From Bradyrhizobium iriomotense (lineage in GTDB: Bacteria; Pseudomonadota; Alphaproteobacteria; Rhizobiales; Xanthobacteraceae): DNA of 64,000 nt. Positions 15,580 through 23,711 of the stretch are shown here, one piece after another; position 1 is the first letter of the stretch; every line of letters starts with the position of its first letter. Below the pieces are notes generated by a model. The model did not search any database, was not told the DNA's origin, and saw only the letters and a list, made by a program, of their open reading frames with translations. Both the position numbers and the translations under genes were made by a program. The stretch lies in contig NZ_BSOW01000011.1 in NCBI RefSeq assembly GCF_030160715.1, positions 124,001-188,000 of the forward strand. Reading direction: 5' to 3'.

Positions 15580-16233
15580 TTGACGGCGGATTTGTTCGAC
15601 AGCCTCGCCGAGGCGCAGCCGTCGCGCGAAGATATCGCTGACGGCGCCGTGCTGCTGCGTGGATTTGCTGGGACGATCGAGCACGAGCTGATCGCCGCCG
15701 TCCGCGCGATCACGGCACAGTCGTCGTTTCGGCAGATGACGACGCCCGGCGGCTACCAGATGTCGGTGGCGATGACGAATTGCGGCGAGCGCGGCTGGAT
15801 CACCGATCACACCGGCTATCGTTATGACCCGATCGATCCGCTGTCCGAACAGCCTTGGCCGTCGATGCCACCGCTATTCCGAGATTTGGCGAGACGGGCG
15901 GCCGAGGAAGGCGGTTTTCCCAGCTTCGCGCCTGATGCATGCCTCGTCAATCGCTACGAGCCCGGCACACGACTGTCCCTGCATCAGGACAAGGACGAGC
16001 TGGATCTCTCGGCGCCGATCGTCTCGGTCTCGCTTGGGCTCCCCGCGACCTTCCTGTTCGGCGGCATGGCGCGGAGCGACAAGCCGCGCCGCTTCCGTCT
16101 GGTGCACGGCGACGTCGTCGTCTGGGGCGGTGTGACGCGGCTCGCCTATCACGGCGTCGCGCCGCTCGCCGATGGCGAGCATGCGCTGCTCGGCCGCCAA
16201 CGGATTAATCTGACCTTCCGCAAGACGCGCTGA
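15580..16233 (+). CDS. alkB: Alkylated DNA repair dioxygenase AlkB
   Basis: Direct reversal of N-alkyl lesions (1-methyladenine, 3-methylcytosine) in DNA and RNA by oxidative demethylation. It has 217 residues against 216 in E. coli and aligns with a constant offset of 4: iron ligands His135, Asp137 and His191, and 2OG-binding Arg208 and Arg214. NRYEPGTRLSLHQDKDELD and FRQMTTPGGYQMSVAMTNCG are hallmark segments. The start is a TTG, chosen because the N-terminus then matches the E. coli protein. It follows another 2OG oxygenase with a 9-base gap. Confidence 0.96.
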   Translation: MTADLFDSLAEAQPSREDIADGAVLLRGFAGTIEHELIAAVRAITAQSSFRQMTTPGGYQMSVAMTNCGERGWITDHTGYRYDPIDPLSEQPWPSMPPLFRDLARRAAEEGGFPSFAPDACLVNRYEPGTRLSLHQDKDELDLSAPIVSVSLGLPATFLFGGMARSDKPRRFRLVHGDVVVWGGVTRLAYHGVAPLADGEHALLGRQRINLTFRKTR

Positions 16234-16240
16234 CCTATCC

Positions 16241-16350
16241 CCTCATCCTGAGGAGCGCGTTTGCGCGCGTCTCGAAGGATGAAGGCCAGGATGCGAGACC
16301 CGGGCCTTCATGGTTCGAGACGGCGCTAACGCGCCTCCTCACCATGAGGA
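16241..16350. repeat. Intergenic palindromic repeat, family D
   Basis: Begins CCTCATCCTGAGGAGCGCG and ends CCTCCTCACCATGAGGA, with internal GTCTCGAAGGATGAAGG and GGTTCGAGACGGCGC. Same family as 4929-5060. It separates the convergent alkB and TPP-enzyme genes. Confidence 0.75.
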
Positions 16351-16351
16351 A

Positions 16352-17977
16352 CTACGGCTTCGGCGGATGGATGAACGCCCACGGGCTCACCTCGGAATCC
16401 CGAGGCACCTCGATCGACAGCAGATACGGCCCACCATGGGCGAGCGCCTTTTCCAGTGCGGCCTTGAAATGATCCGGTGAGGTCACGCGCGCGGCCGCGA
16501 CGCCAAAGGACTCCGCGAGCTTGACGAAATCCGGATTGACGAGATCCGACGCCACCACGCGGCCGTCAAAGCGCTCGCGCTGGTCGCGCCGCACGTTGCC
16601 GTAGGCATTGTTGTTGAACACCAGCGTCACCACGGCGATGTTGAACTGCACGGCGGTGGCAAGCTCCTGCACGCCGAACATGAAGCCGCCGTCGCCGGTG
16701 ATGGCGACCACCGGCTTGTCCGGATTGGCGACCTTTGCGCCGAGCGCGGTCGGGAAGCCCGAGCCGAGCGTGCCCTGATAGCCCGAGGTGATGAAGGTGC
16801 GTGGCTGGTAGATCGGAAAGCCGTACCAGGAGGCGAAGCCGACCTGCGACAATTCATCCGTGACGATGGCGTTCGCCGGCAGCACCTCGCGCAGGATGTT
16901 GAGATACGCCATCTGCGGCTGGATGCGCTGGATCTCCGCTTGTGCGGAAGCAGTCGCCTCGCGGATCGCGGCGCGGCGGCCACTGGTCTTGATGTAGCCA
17001 GCCTTGCGCACGGCGGCGGAAAGATCGGCGGTCGCGGCCCTGGCATCGGCAATGACAGCCGTATCGGCCGGATAGCGTCGCATCTCGACCGGATCGATAT
17101 CAATCCGGATGCATTTCAGGCCATCCGGCCGATAGGGCCAGCGCGACATGGTCGGGAGCTCGAGCCGCGTGCCGATACCGATCATGAGATCAGTGTTCGG
17201 CCACAGCTTGTAGGCGGCCGCCATGGTGAGCCCAAGCTCGTGCGCATTGGAGACGATGCCGCGGCCGCTGCGGAAGGCGACGACGGGGGCATCGATCATC
17301 TCGGCGAGCTCGAGGATTTCCTCGCGCGCGTCGATCGCGCCGCTGCCCACGAAGATCATCGGTGCCTTGGCAGCCTTGATCAGCGCCGCCGCCTGCTTGA
17401 TCGCGTCCGGATCGGGCTGCGGTGCGGGCAAGGGCGCGAGCACCTGCGCAGCCGCCGTGTGGGCGCGCTGCGTGAAGACGTCCCAGGGCATCTCGACCGA
17501 GGCGGGGCCGCGACGTCCCGACATCATTTCCTGGAACGCGCGCGCGACGACGGTCGGCGCGTTGGCCGGCGCTTCGATCCTGTCAGCCCATTTCACATAG
17601 GTGCGCAGGGTCGCGAGCTGATCCGGCATTTCATGCAGATGGCCGCGGCCCTTGCCGAGAAAGGCTGTCGGCACCTGGCCGGTGACGCAGAGCACCGGCT
17701 CGTTGCAGCCGAAGGCGGTGAGAAGCGCAGCGCTGGCATTGAGCACGCCGGGGCCGGGCACCACGCTGAACACGCCCGGCCTGCCGCTCGCACGCGCATA
17801 GCCGAAGGCCATGTAGGCGCATGCCTGCTCGTGCCGTGCGCCGATCACTTTGAGCTGCGCCTGGTGGAAGGCGTCGAACAGGCCGTAGACCTGCGCGCCC
17901 GGCAGGCCGAACACGGTGTCGACGCCGTGGGCGACAAGGCCGCTTACGATCGCTTCGCCGCCGGTGAGGGTGGTCAT
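16352..17977 (-). CDS. Thiamine-diphosphate-dependent enzyme (acetolactate-synthase-like)
   Basis: Three-domain TPP enzyme of 541 residues. The N-terminal PYR domain has the cofactor-activating Glu50 in GARHEQACAYMAFGYARASG, followed by VPGPGVLNASAAL. The C-terminal PP domain has GDGGFMFGVQELATA and the Mg/diphosphate-binding NNNAYGNVRRDQ. It starts 21 bases after the FAH-family gene at the end of the hpa-type minus-strand set. The closest general similarity is to catabolic acetolactate-synthase/benzoylformate-decarboxylase relatives; the reaction (carboligation or decarboxylation of a 2-oxo acid) cannot be fixed from sequence. Confidence 0.85.
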   Translation of the reverse strand: MTTLTGGEAIVSGLVAHGVDTVFGLPGAQVYGLFDAFHQAQLKVIGARHEQACAYMAFGYARASGRPGVFSVVPGPGVLNASAALLTAFGCNEPVLCVTGQVPTAFLGKGRGHLHEMPDQLATLRTYVKWADRIEAPANAPTVVARAFQEMMSGRRGPASVEMPWDVFTQRAHTAAAQVLAPLPAPQPDPDAIKQAAALIKAAKAPMIFVGSGAIDAREEILELAEMIDAPVVAFRSGRGIVSNAHELGLTMAAAYKLWPNTDLMIGIGTRLELPTMSRWPYRPDGLKCIRIDIDPVEMRRYPADTAVIADARAATADLSAAVRKAGYIKTSGRRAAIREATASAQAEIQRIQPQMAYLNILREVLPANAIVTDELSQVGFASWYGFPIYQPRTFITSGYQGTLGSGFPTALGAKVANPDKPVVAITGDGGFMFGVQELATAVQFNIAVVTLVFNNNAYGNVRRDQRERFDGRVVASDLVNPDFVKLAESFGVAAARVTSPDHFKAALEKALAHGGPYLLSIEVPRDSEVSPWAFIHPPKP

Positions 17978-17998
17978 GGTTGTCTTCCCATCCAGATG

Positions 17999-18868
17999 TC
18001 AGGCTTCGTCGACGACGCCATTGCGCAACAGGCCGATGCCCTCGGCCTCGACGTCGACGACGTCACCGGGCTTGAGATAACGCGGCGGATCAAAGCGCGC
18101 GCCGGCGCCGGTCGGCGTGCCCGTGACGATGATGTCGCCGGGGACGAGCGTCGCAAAGGTCGAAATGTAGTTGATGAGGTAGCGGAAGGGGAACATCAGC
18201 CGGCTGGTGCGGTCGTCCTGCCGGAGCTCGCCGTTGACGCGCGTGGTCAGCCGCACATCCGCAAGCTGCGATTCCTGCGTGTAGGGCACCAGCCACGGGC
18301 CGAGGCTGCCGCTGGAGTCGAAATTCTTGCCCTGTGTGACATTGAACTTGGCGTGCCGCAGCCAGTCGCGCACCGAGCCCTCGTTGCAGAGCGTGATCGC
18401 CGCGACGTGGTCGAGTGCGGCACTTTCCGGAATGTGCCGGCCGGCCTTGCCGATCACCAGCACGATCTCGCCTTCATAGTCGAGCTGCGCGGAGGCGCGT
18501 GGGCGCACCAGCGGCGTCTCGTGGCCGACGAAGGAACGGGGCGAGCGCATGAACATGCTCGGATAATTCGGCGCATCCTGGCCGTCCCTGTACTCGGCGT
18601 TGCGGTCGGGATAGTTGACGCCGATGCAGATGACCTTTTCCGGCGCAGGCACCGGCGGCAGCCAGGTGATGTCGGCGATCGCATGATCTGGCATACGGTC
18701 GGCAGCTTCGTCTGCAAGGCTTAGCAGCTTGCCGGCTGCAATCACCTCGCGCAACGTCGGATAGTCCCTGGCGTGGCGCACGGACAGATCGACGATGCCG
18801 CCGTCGACGACGGCACCATATCTGGCTGCACCCTTGACGGAATAGGTGGCGAGGCGAGGGAGGCTCAT
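17999..18868 (-). CDS. Fumarylacetoacetate hydrolase (FAH) family protein, HpaG-like candidate
   Basis: Single-domain FAH-fold protein of 289 residues. The metal site has the acidic LDYEGEIVLVIGK, and GKNFDSSGSLGPWLV and VTGTPTGAGARFDPP follow as in acylpyruvases and 2-hydroxymuconate-type decarboxylases or isomerases. It sits between hpaD and a TPP-enzyme gene on the same strand. The homoprotocatechuate route needs an FAH-fold decarboxylase (HpaG) between HpaF and HpaH, and this is the only candidate here, so that role is inferred. Classical HpaG has two FAH domains, whereas this has one. Confidence 0.8.
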   Translation of the reverse strand: MSLPRLATYSVKGAARYGAVVDGGIVDLSVRHARDYPTLREVIAAGKLLSLADEAADRMPDHAIADITWLPPVPAPEKVICIGVNYPDRNAEYRDGQDAPNYPSMFMRSPRSFVGHETPLVRPRASAQLDYEGEIVLVIGKAGRHIPESAALDHVAAITLCNEGSVRDWLRHAKFNVTQGKNFDSSGSLGPWLVPYTQESQLADVRLTTRVNGELRQDDRTSRLMFPFRYLINYISTFATLVPGDIIVTGTPTGAGARFDPPRYLKPGDVVDVEAEGIGLLRNGVVDEA

Positions 18869-18887
18869 TGGCAGCTCATGATTTGTT

Positions 18888-19014
18888 GTCGTCCCGGCGA
18901 AGGCCGGGACCCATACCGCGTGATCTTTCGTGTAGGCGCAATGACAATCCCGAACGACCGGTCTTCGTCAAACCTCTTGCTGTGGTTATGGGTCCCGGCT
19001 TTCGCCGGGACGAC
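18888..19014. repeat. Long inverted repeat, family A
   Basis: Arms GTCGTCCCGGCGAAGGCCGG... and ...CCGGCTTTCGCCGGGACGAC flank about 60 bases. It is the second long copy of the element at 1249-1368. It lies between two same-strand catabolic genes (hpaD and the FAH gene), where it may partly terminate transcription or stabilise mRNA ends. Confidence 0.82.
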
Positions 19015-19043
19015 GGGGAGAGAGTCTTTGTTAGTCACCGGCA

Positions 19044-20027
19044 TCAATCCGCCACCAGGACGTCGGCCACGAATTTCGGCTCGCGCACGGTCTGGCCCGT
19101 GAACGGCGAGCCCTGCTCGAACCAGGAGCGCGGGGCGGGCGCGCCCCACAGCGTCTGCCGGCGCGGATCGCGCAGCGACCAGCGCAGTGGCTCATGGTCG
19201 TGATCACCCGTAAAATAATCGCTGGTGTAGAGCTCGAGGCGATGACCGTCGGGATCGCGGACGTAGAGAAAGAACGCATTGGAGATGCCGTGGCGCCCGG
19301 GGCCACGCTCGATGTTCTTCACGAATCCCGCCGAAGCCATCACGTCGCAGAGATGGATGATGTTCATCGCCGTCGGCGTCCAGTAGGCGAAATGATGCAG
19401 GCGCGGTCCTTTGCCGTTGGTGATGGCGAAGTCGTGGACATTGCCCTTGCGATGCATCCAGGCGGCGGCGATACGGCCATTCGGCCCGTCCTCTTCTGCG
19501 TATTCGGTAAGGCGGAAGCCGAGCCGCGCGTAGAAATCGACCGTGTCCTGCACTTCGGCGGCGAAGACGTTGAAATGATCGAGCCGTTGCGGGTGGCATC
19601 CCCGGTAGAGATCATAGCGCCGGAGCAGATGCGGCCGCTTCTCCATCGATGCGTAGAGCTCGAGCTGGAAGCCGAAGGGATCGGTGAATTGCAGCGTGCG
19701 GCCCTGGAAGGGCTGGTCGACGAACGCGTGCTTGAGACCGTTCTCGGTGAGGAAGGCAGCCGCCTCGTCGAGATCCTTCTCGTTGCCGACCTTGAAGCCG
19801 AGGCGGTTGCAGGCCGGCACGGCGGCCTTGCGCAGCACCAGCGAATGATGCTGATGCTCCTCCGCGCCGCGCAGGTACACGACGTTGTTGTCGGCATCCT
19901 CGACATGCAGTCCGACGGTGGTCTCGTAAAACTCGCGGCTGAGCTTCAGATCGGTCACGTCAAGCACGGCGTGGCTCGAGCGGATGATGTTGAAGGGTGG
20001 CTCGAAGACGTGTTGCGGTGCGGGCAT
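19044..20027 (-). CDS. hpaD: 3,4-dihydroxyphenylacetate 2,3-dioxygenase (extradiol, VOC fold)
   Basis: Meta-cleaves homoprotocatechuate to 5-carboxymethyl-2-hydroxymuconate semialdehyde. It is a type I extradiol dioxygenase of 327 residues with two VOC modules. Iron ligands fit His151 (RLDHFNV), His211/212 (RLHHFAYW) and Glu265 (GHRLELYTSDYFTG). The C-terminal LRWSLRDPRRQTLWG and PRSWFEQGSPFTG segment is characteristic of the Brevibacterium/Arthrobacter-type enzyme, not of the unrelated LigB-type HpaD of E. coli. The neighbours hpaE, hpaF and hpaH on the same strand support the assignment. Confidence 0.9.
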   Translation of the reverse strand: MPAPQHVFEPPFNIIRSSHAVLDVTDLKLSREFYETTVGLHVEDADNNVVYLRGAEEHQHHSLVLRKAAVPACNRLGFKVGNEKDLDEAAAFLTENGLKHAFVDQPFQGRTLQFTDPFGFQLELYASMEKRPHLLRRYDLYRGCHPQRLDHFNVFAAEVQDTVDFYARLGFRLTEYAEEDGPNGRIAAAWMHRKGNVHDFAITNGKGPRLHHFAYWTPTAMNIIHLCDVMASAGFVKNIERGPGRHGISNAFFLYVRDPDGHRLELYTSDYFTGDHDHEPLRWSLRDPRRQTLWGAPAPRSWFEQGSPFTGQTVREPKFVADVLVAD

Positions 20028-20041
20028 TGCGTTTCCCCTTT

Positions 20042-20144
20042 GTCATTCCGGGGCGGCTCGAAGAGTCGAACCCGGAATCCATCGCGCAGCAGAGTTGGTG
20101 GATAAATGGATTCCGGGCTCGTGCTTCGCACGCCCCGGAATGAC
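20042..20144. repeat. Intergenic palindrome, family C
   Basis: GTCATTCCGGGGCGGCTCG at the left pairs with CGCCCCGGAATGAC at the right; inner arms GAACCCGGAATCCAT / ATGGATTCCGGGCTC extend the stem. It occupies the hpaE-hpaD gap. Confidence 0.82.
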
Positions 20145-20146
20145 GA

Positions 20147-21685
20147 TTAGATTCCCAGTTTCTGAATCTTGTGCGTGCCCCGCGCGAGCGAGACGTGCTT
20201 GGTTTCCATGTAGAAGTCGAACGAATAGTCGCCGCCGTCGCGGCCGATGCCTGAGGCCTTCATGCCGCCGAACGGCGTCGGCAGATGGCGGACGTTTTCC
20301 GAGTTCAGCCAGATCATGCCGGCTTCGAGCGCGTCTGCGACGCGCATGCCGCGGCCCATGTCGTTGGTCCAGACATAGCCGGTGAGGCCATAGCGGATGT
20401 CGTTGGCGATCTCGACGGCTTCGGTCTCGTCGCGGAAGGGCAGCACGGTGAGGAACGGGCCAAACACCTCCTCCTGCGCGACGCGCATCTTGCTGTGCGC
20501 ACCGGTCACCAGCGTCGGCTGCACGTAGTGCCCGCCGCCGGGGCCGTCATGGGCTTTGCCGCCGGCAGCGATGACTGCGCCGTCCTGCCGTGCAACGTCG
20601 AAATAGGAGCAGACCTTGGCGAGATGCCGCTCATGGATGAGCGGTCCGATCTCGGTCGCGGGATCCAGGGGATGGCCGACCTTCAGCGCCTTCACGCGCG
20701 CGGTGAGCTTCTCGACGAATTTCTCCGCGATGCTCGCCTGGACCAAAAGGCGGCTGGACGAGGTGCAGCGCTCGCCGTTGAGCGAGTAGATCATGAACAC
20801 GACCGCATCGAGCGCACGGTCGAGGTCGGCGTCGTCGAACACGATCACCGGATTTTTGCCGCCGAGCTCGAAATGCACGCGCTTCAGGGTCGGCGCGCCC
20901 TGCTTCATGATCGCCGAGCCCGTCGCGCTCTCGCCGACGAAGCCGATCGCCTTGATCGCGGGATGCTCGGTCAGCGCCTTGCCGGCTTCTTCGCCAAAAC
21001 CGTGCACGGTGTTGAGCACGCCGTCGGGAATGCCGGCCTGCTTGGCGAGCTTGGCCAGGAGATCGGCCGTGACCGGCGACCACTCGGCGGGCTTGTGCAC
21101 GACCGTGCAGCCGGCGGCGAGCGCTGGCGCGATCTTCCAGGTCGAGAGCATGAACGGCGTATTCCACGGCGTGATCACGCCGACGGGGCCGATCGGCACG
21201 CGCGTGGAGACGTTCCAATGCTCATCGCTCGGCGTGTTCAGGCCGTCGCGCGCCTCCGCGCATTTATCGGCGAAGAAGCGGAAATTCTCGGCGGCGCGGA
21301 TCGCGGCCTTCGCCATGAAGCGATAGGCCTGACCCGTATCGATGCATTCGAGCACGGCGATGTCTTCGGCATTGTCCTCGATGGCGTCGGCGACCCGATG
21401 CAGCAGCTTGCGCCGCATCGCGGGCCCCATGTCGCGCCAGGGCTTGAAGGCGAGGGCGGCCGCGGTCGCGGCGCGGTCGATATCCTCGGCGTTGCCGCGG
21501 GCGACGCTCGCGAGCGTTGCGTTATCGACCGGCGATCTCGTCTCGAAGGTCTCGCCCGAGATCGAAGCCACGATCTTGCCGTCAATCATGTGACCGATGC
21601 CGTCGGCGCGCAGCTTTTTCAGCAGTGGTGCGGCGCGCTCGCGGTTGGCCTGGAAGACATCGCCTTTCGGTGTGGGCTTATCCAT
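20147..21685 (-). CDS. hpaE: 5-carboxymethyl-2-hydroxymuconate semialdehyde dehydrogenase
   Basis: NAD-dependent aldehyde dehydrogenase of 512 residues that oxidises the ring-cleavage semialdehyde to the dicarboxylic acid. Conserved ALDH segments are GVITPWNTPFMLSTWKIAPA (cofactor), the general-base Glu in FELGGKNPVIVFDDADLD and the nucleophilic Cys in SLNGERCTSSSRLLV; the C-terminal PFGGMKASGIGRDGG is intact. It overlaps the upstream hpaF by 8 bases and is followed by a palindrome and hpaD. Operon context decides the substrate over other ALDHs. Confidence 0.92.
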   Translation of the reverse strand: MDKPTPKGDVFQANRERAAPLLKKLRADGIGHMIDGKIVASISGETFETRSPVDNATLASVARGNAEDIDRAATAAALAFKPWRDMGPAMRRKLLHRVADAIEDNAEDIAVLECIDTGQAYRFMAKAAIRAAENFRFFADKCAEARDGLNTPSDEHWNVSTRVPIGPVGVITPWNTPFMLSTWKIAPALAAGCTVVHKPAEWSPVTADLLAKLAKQAGIPDGVLNTVHGFGEEAGKALTEHPAIKAIGFVGESATGSAIMKQGAPTLKRVHFELGGKNPVIVFDDADLDRALDAVVFMIYSLNGERCTSSSRLLVQASIAEKFVEKLTARVKALKVGHPLDPATEIGPLIHERHLAKVCSYFDVARQDGAVIAAGGKAHDGPGGGHYVQPTLVTGAHSKMRVAQEEVFGPFLTVLPFRDETEAVEIANDIRYGLTGYVWTNDMGRGMRVADALEAGMIWLNSENVRHLPTPFGGMKASGIGRDGGDYSFDFYMETKHVSLARGTHKIQKLGI

Positions 21686-22076
21686 GGGCGGCCTCCGCTT
21701 TCAGCGCATCGTGGATGTTGTTGCGCTTCCAGCTCGTCTCCTTGTCGTTGATCTGCATGTCGAACGACAGGGCGAACTTGCTGGCGGCGAAGATGGGATC
21801 GAGATGTCTGGAGAGCGTCTGGAAGACGTGCTCGCCGGCTTTCTTGCGGGTAGCGAGATCGCGGCCTTCGCCGATGCGCAGCACCATGTCGAGAAAGGCA
21901 AGGTCCCTGGCTCCATCGGCGATCGCATAGTGCTCGCATTTGATTGCGCGGACGCGGATGCCGCCGAGCGGGAAGATGCCGGTCTCCACCGCCGCCTTGC
22001 GCACGACCTCGCACAGCGCGGCCATATCGACGCGGCCGTCGAGATTGGCCGAATATTCGATGGTGAAATGCGGCAT
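21678..22076 (-). CDS. hpaF: 5-carboxymethyl-2-hydroxymuconate delta-isomerase
   Basis: Tautomerase-superfamily isomerase of 132 residues, close to the known CHMI length. The protein begins Met-Pro-His-Phe, so the catalytic N-terminal proline is exposed after Met removal. CEHYAIADGARDLAFLDM and RIGEGRDLATRKKAGE are conserved in the family. It lies 29 bases after hpaH and overlaps hpaE by 8 bases, consistent with one transcript hpaH-hpaF-hpaE. Confidence 0.9.
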   Translation of the reverse strand: MPHFTIEYSANLDGRVDMAALCEVVRKAAVETGIFPLGGIRVRAIKCEHYAIADGARDLAFLDMVLRIGEGRDLATRKKAGEHVFQTLSRHLDPIFAASKFALSFDMQINDKETSWKRNNIHDALKAEAAHG

Positions 22077-22105
22077 GGCGGTTTACTCCCTGTGCTTCTT
22101 GTTTG

Positions 22106-22912
22106 TCAGGCGAAGTAGCAGCTCACCGAGCCGTAGGCGCCATAGTCGGCTTGAATTGTGTCGCCCGTGCGGGTCTCGATCGGACGGATGAAGGAGCCGG
22201 CGAGCACGACCTGCCCGGGCTCGAGCGCAAGGGCGAGCGGCGCGATCTTGTTGGCGAGCCAGGCGACTGCGGTCGCGGGATGATTGAGCACGCCGGCGGC
22301 AAGGCCGGTCTCTTCGAGCTGGCCGTTCTTGAAACAGAGCGCTCCGATCCAGCGCAGGTCGGCTTCCAGCGGGCGGATCGGTCGGCCGCCGAGCACGATG
22401 CCGGCATTGGCCGCATTGTCGGCGATGGTGTCGAATATTTTTCGCGTTGCCTTGGTCTTGGGATCGACGCGCTCGATCCGCGTGTCCAGAATTTCCAGCG
22501 CGGGCACCACGAAGTCGGTGGCGTTGAGTACGTCGAACATCGTGCAGTCGGGGCCCGAAAGCCGCTTGCTCATGATGAAGGCAAGCTCGGCTTCCACGCG
22601 GGTGCCGATGAAGCGGTCCGTCGGCACCAGCCCGCCATCGGCGAAAAACATGTCGTCGAGCAGGACGCCGGAATCCGGCTCGTCGATGTTGAGCGCGCTC
22701 TGCATCGCCTTCGAGGTCAGGCCGATCTTGTGACCTTTGACGATACGGCCCTCGGCGAGCTTGATCTCGATCCAGGCCTTCTGAATAGCGTATGCATCGG
22801 CAATAGTGATCGCGGGATAGTCCTGCGAGAGCTGCCTGATTTGCGTACGCGTCTTCTCCGCCTGGTGCAGACGTTTCGCGCAGCTCAAGATATCGTCGTT
22901 GGAAAGCGCCAT
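22106..22912 (-). CDS. hpaH: 2-oxo-hept-4-ene-1,7-dioate hydratase
   Basis: Metal-dependent hydratase of the FAH-like MhpD/HpaH family that hydrates 2-oxohept-4-ene-1,7-dioate before aldol cleavage. It has 268 residues from the ATG at 22912 (E. coli W HpaH has 267); an in-frame TTG two codons upstream is less likely. Family segments include IADAYAIQKAWIEIKLAEG, KGHKIGLTSKAMQSALNIDEPD, GTRVEAELAFIMSKRLSGPD and GQVVLAGSFIRP. It is the first gene of the minus-strand hpa set and reads away from hpaR across a 114-base regulatory gap. Confidence 0.93.
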   Translation of the reverse strand: MALSNDDILSCAKRLHQAEKTRTQIRQLSQDYPAITIADAYAIQKAWIEIKLAEGRIVKGHKIGLTSKAMQSALNIDEPDSGVLLDDMFFADGGLVPTDRFIGTRVEAELAFIMSKRLSGPDCTMFDVLNATDFVVPALEILDTRIERVDPKTKATRKIFDTIADNAANAGIVLGGRPIRPLEADLRWIGALCFKNGQLEETGLAAGVLNHPATAVAWLANKIAPLALALEPGQVVLAGSFIRPIETRTGDTIQADYGAYGSVSCYFA

Positions 22913-22946
22913 CCGCAATCTTACAAATCGTGGTGCCGAGAGATAT

Positions 22947-22958
22947 TTAACATGTTAA
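22947..22958. promoter_or_regulatory. Perfect palindrome TTAACATGTTAA, candidate HpaR operator
   Basis: A 12-base perfect palindrome in an AT-rich patch of the hpaH-hpaR divergent intergenic region. MarR-family repressors bind dyad sites of this size and composition, often in the divergent promoter next to their own gene. The position suits repression of hpaHFED and autoregulation. No binding data; inferred from position and symmetry. Confidence 0.5.
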
Positions 22959-23026
22959 GTGAATTCGTCAAACCCAATTCGGGCGTGTTGCAGTGCAAAC
23001 ATTTTAAGATTTGAGGGCTGGGCGTC

Positions 23027-23548
23027 ATGGCGAAGAAGAAACCGGCCGATCCTGCGAACGGAAGCGCGCCTGCCGCCCGGCAGGTGCCGATGCGCGAGTT
23101 TTCGCGGTCGCTACCGATGTCGCTGCTGCGGGCGCGCGAGGCAGTGATGCGACAATTCCGGCCCTCGCTGCGCCAGAATGGTCTCACGGAGCAGCAATGG
23201 CGCATCCTGCGCGCGCTCGCGGCCATCGACGCGGTCGAGGTCACGGAACTCGCGCGCACGGCGTTTCTTCTCGGGCCGAGCCTGTCGCGCATCCTGCGCG
23301 ATCTCGAAGCCCGCCACCTGATCGAGCGGAAAACGGCGAAAGAGGATCAGCGCCGCAGCATGGTGTCGATCTCGGAGAAAGGTGTGAAGCTGATGGCGGT
23401 CGTGGCGCCGACGTCGGAAGCGATCTACGCCGAGATCACGCGACGCTTTGGCGCACGAAAGCTCACCGAGCTTCAGGAGATGCTGGGCGAGCTCGAGCAG
23501 TGTCTTTCAGGACTTGGAAGTGTGGATGAGGCAATAGCCGAGGAGTGA
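23027..23548 (+). CDS. hpaR: Homoprotocatechuate degradation regulator HpaR (MarR family)
   Basis: Winged-helix repressor of 173 residues. The N-terminal FSRSLPMSLLRAREAVMRQF and QNGLTEQQWRILRALA match the HpaR subgroup; the recognition helix LLGPSLSRILRDLEARHLIER and wing KEDQRRSMVSISEKG follow. HpaR represses the meta-cleavage operon and is relieved by aromatic acids such as 4-hydroxyphenylacetate. It is divergent from hpaHFED, and a good intrinsic terminator follows it. An extra 20-residue N-terminal basic stretch is present. Confidence 0.92.
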   Translation: MAKKKPADPANGSAPAARQVPMREFSRSLPMSLLRAREAVMRQFRPSLRQNGLTEQQWRILRALAAIDAVEVTELARTAFLLGPSLSRILRDLEARHLIERKTAKEDQRRSMVSISEKGVKLMAVVAPTSEAIYAEITRRFGARKLTELQEMLGELEQCLSGLGSVDEAIAEE

Positions 23549-23566
23549 AACCAGATATGCGCGCGG

Positions 23567-23601
23567 AAGCGGCAAGAACCATGGACATGGCCGCTTTTTT
23601 T
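23567..23601 (+). terminator. Intrinsic terminator after hpaR
   Basis: Arms AAGCGGC (23567-23573) and GCCGCTT (23590-23596) with a 16-base loop are followed by an unbroken T run, starting 19 bases after the hpaR stop. This separates hpaR from the dehydrogenase gene. Confidence 0.75.
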
Positions 23602-23711
23602 CGCTCAAAGTGCCGCCCAAGCCGATCTGCCCAAAATCGGCGCCGCCACTGATGCCGCATCTTCCGCGGCTTCATCCGGCAGGGAACAAGGAAGAGGCAA
23701 ACAGACCCGTT

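Noticed and set aside
16940..18724. 594-codon plus-strand open frame opposite the TPP and FAH genes
   Set aside because: Antisense shadow spanning two real genes, low-complexity composition, no ribosome-binding site.
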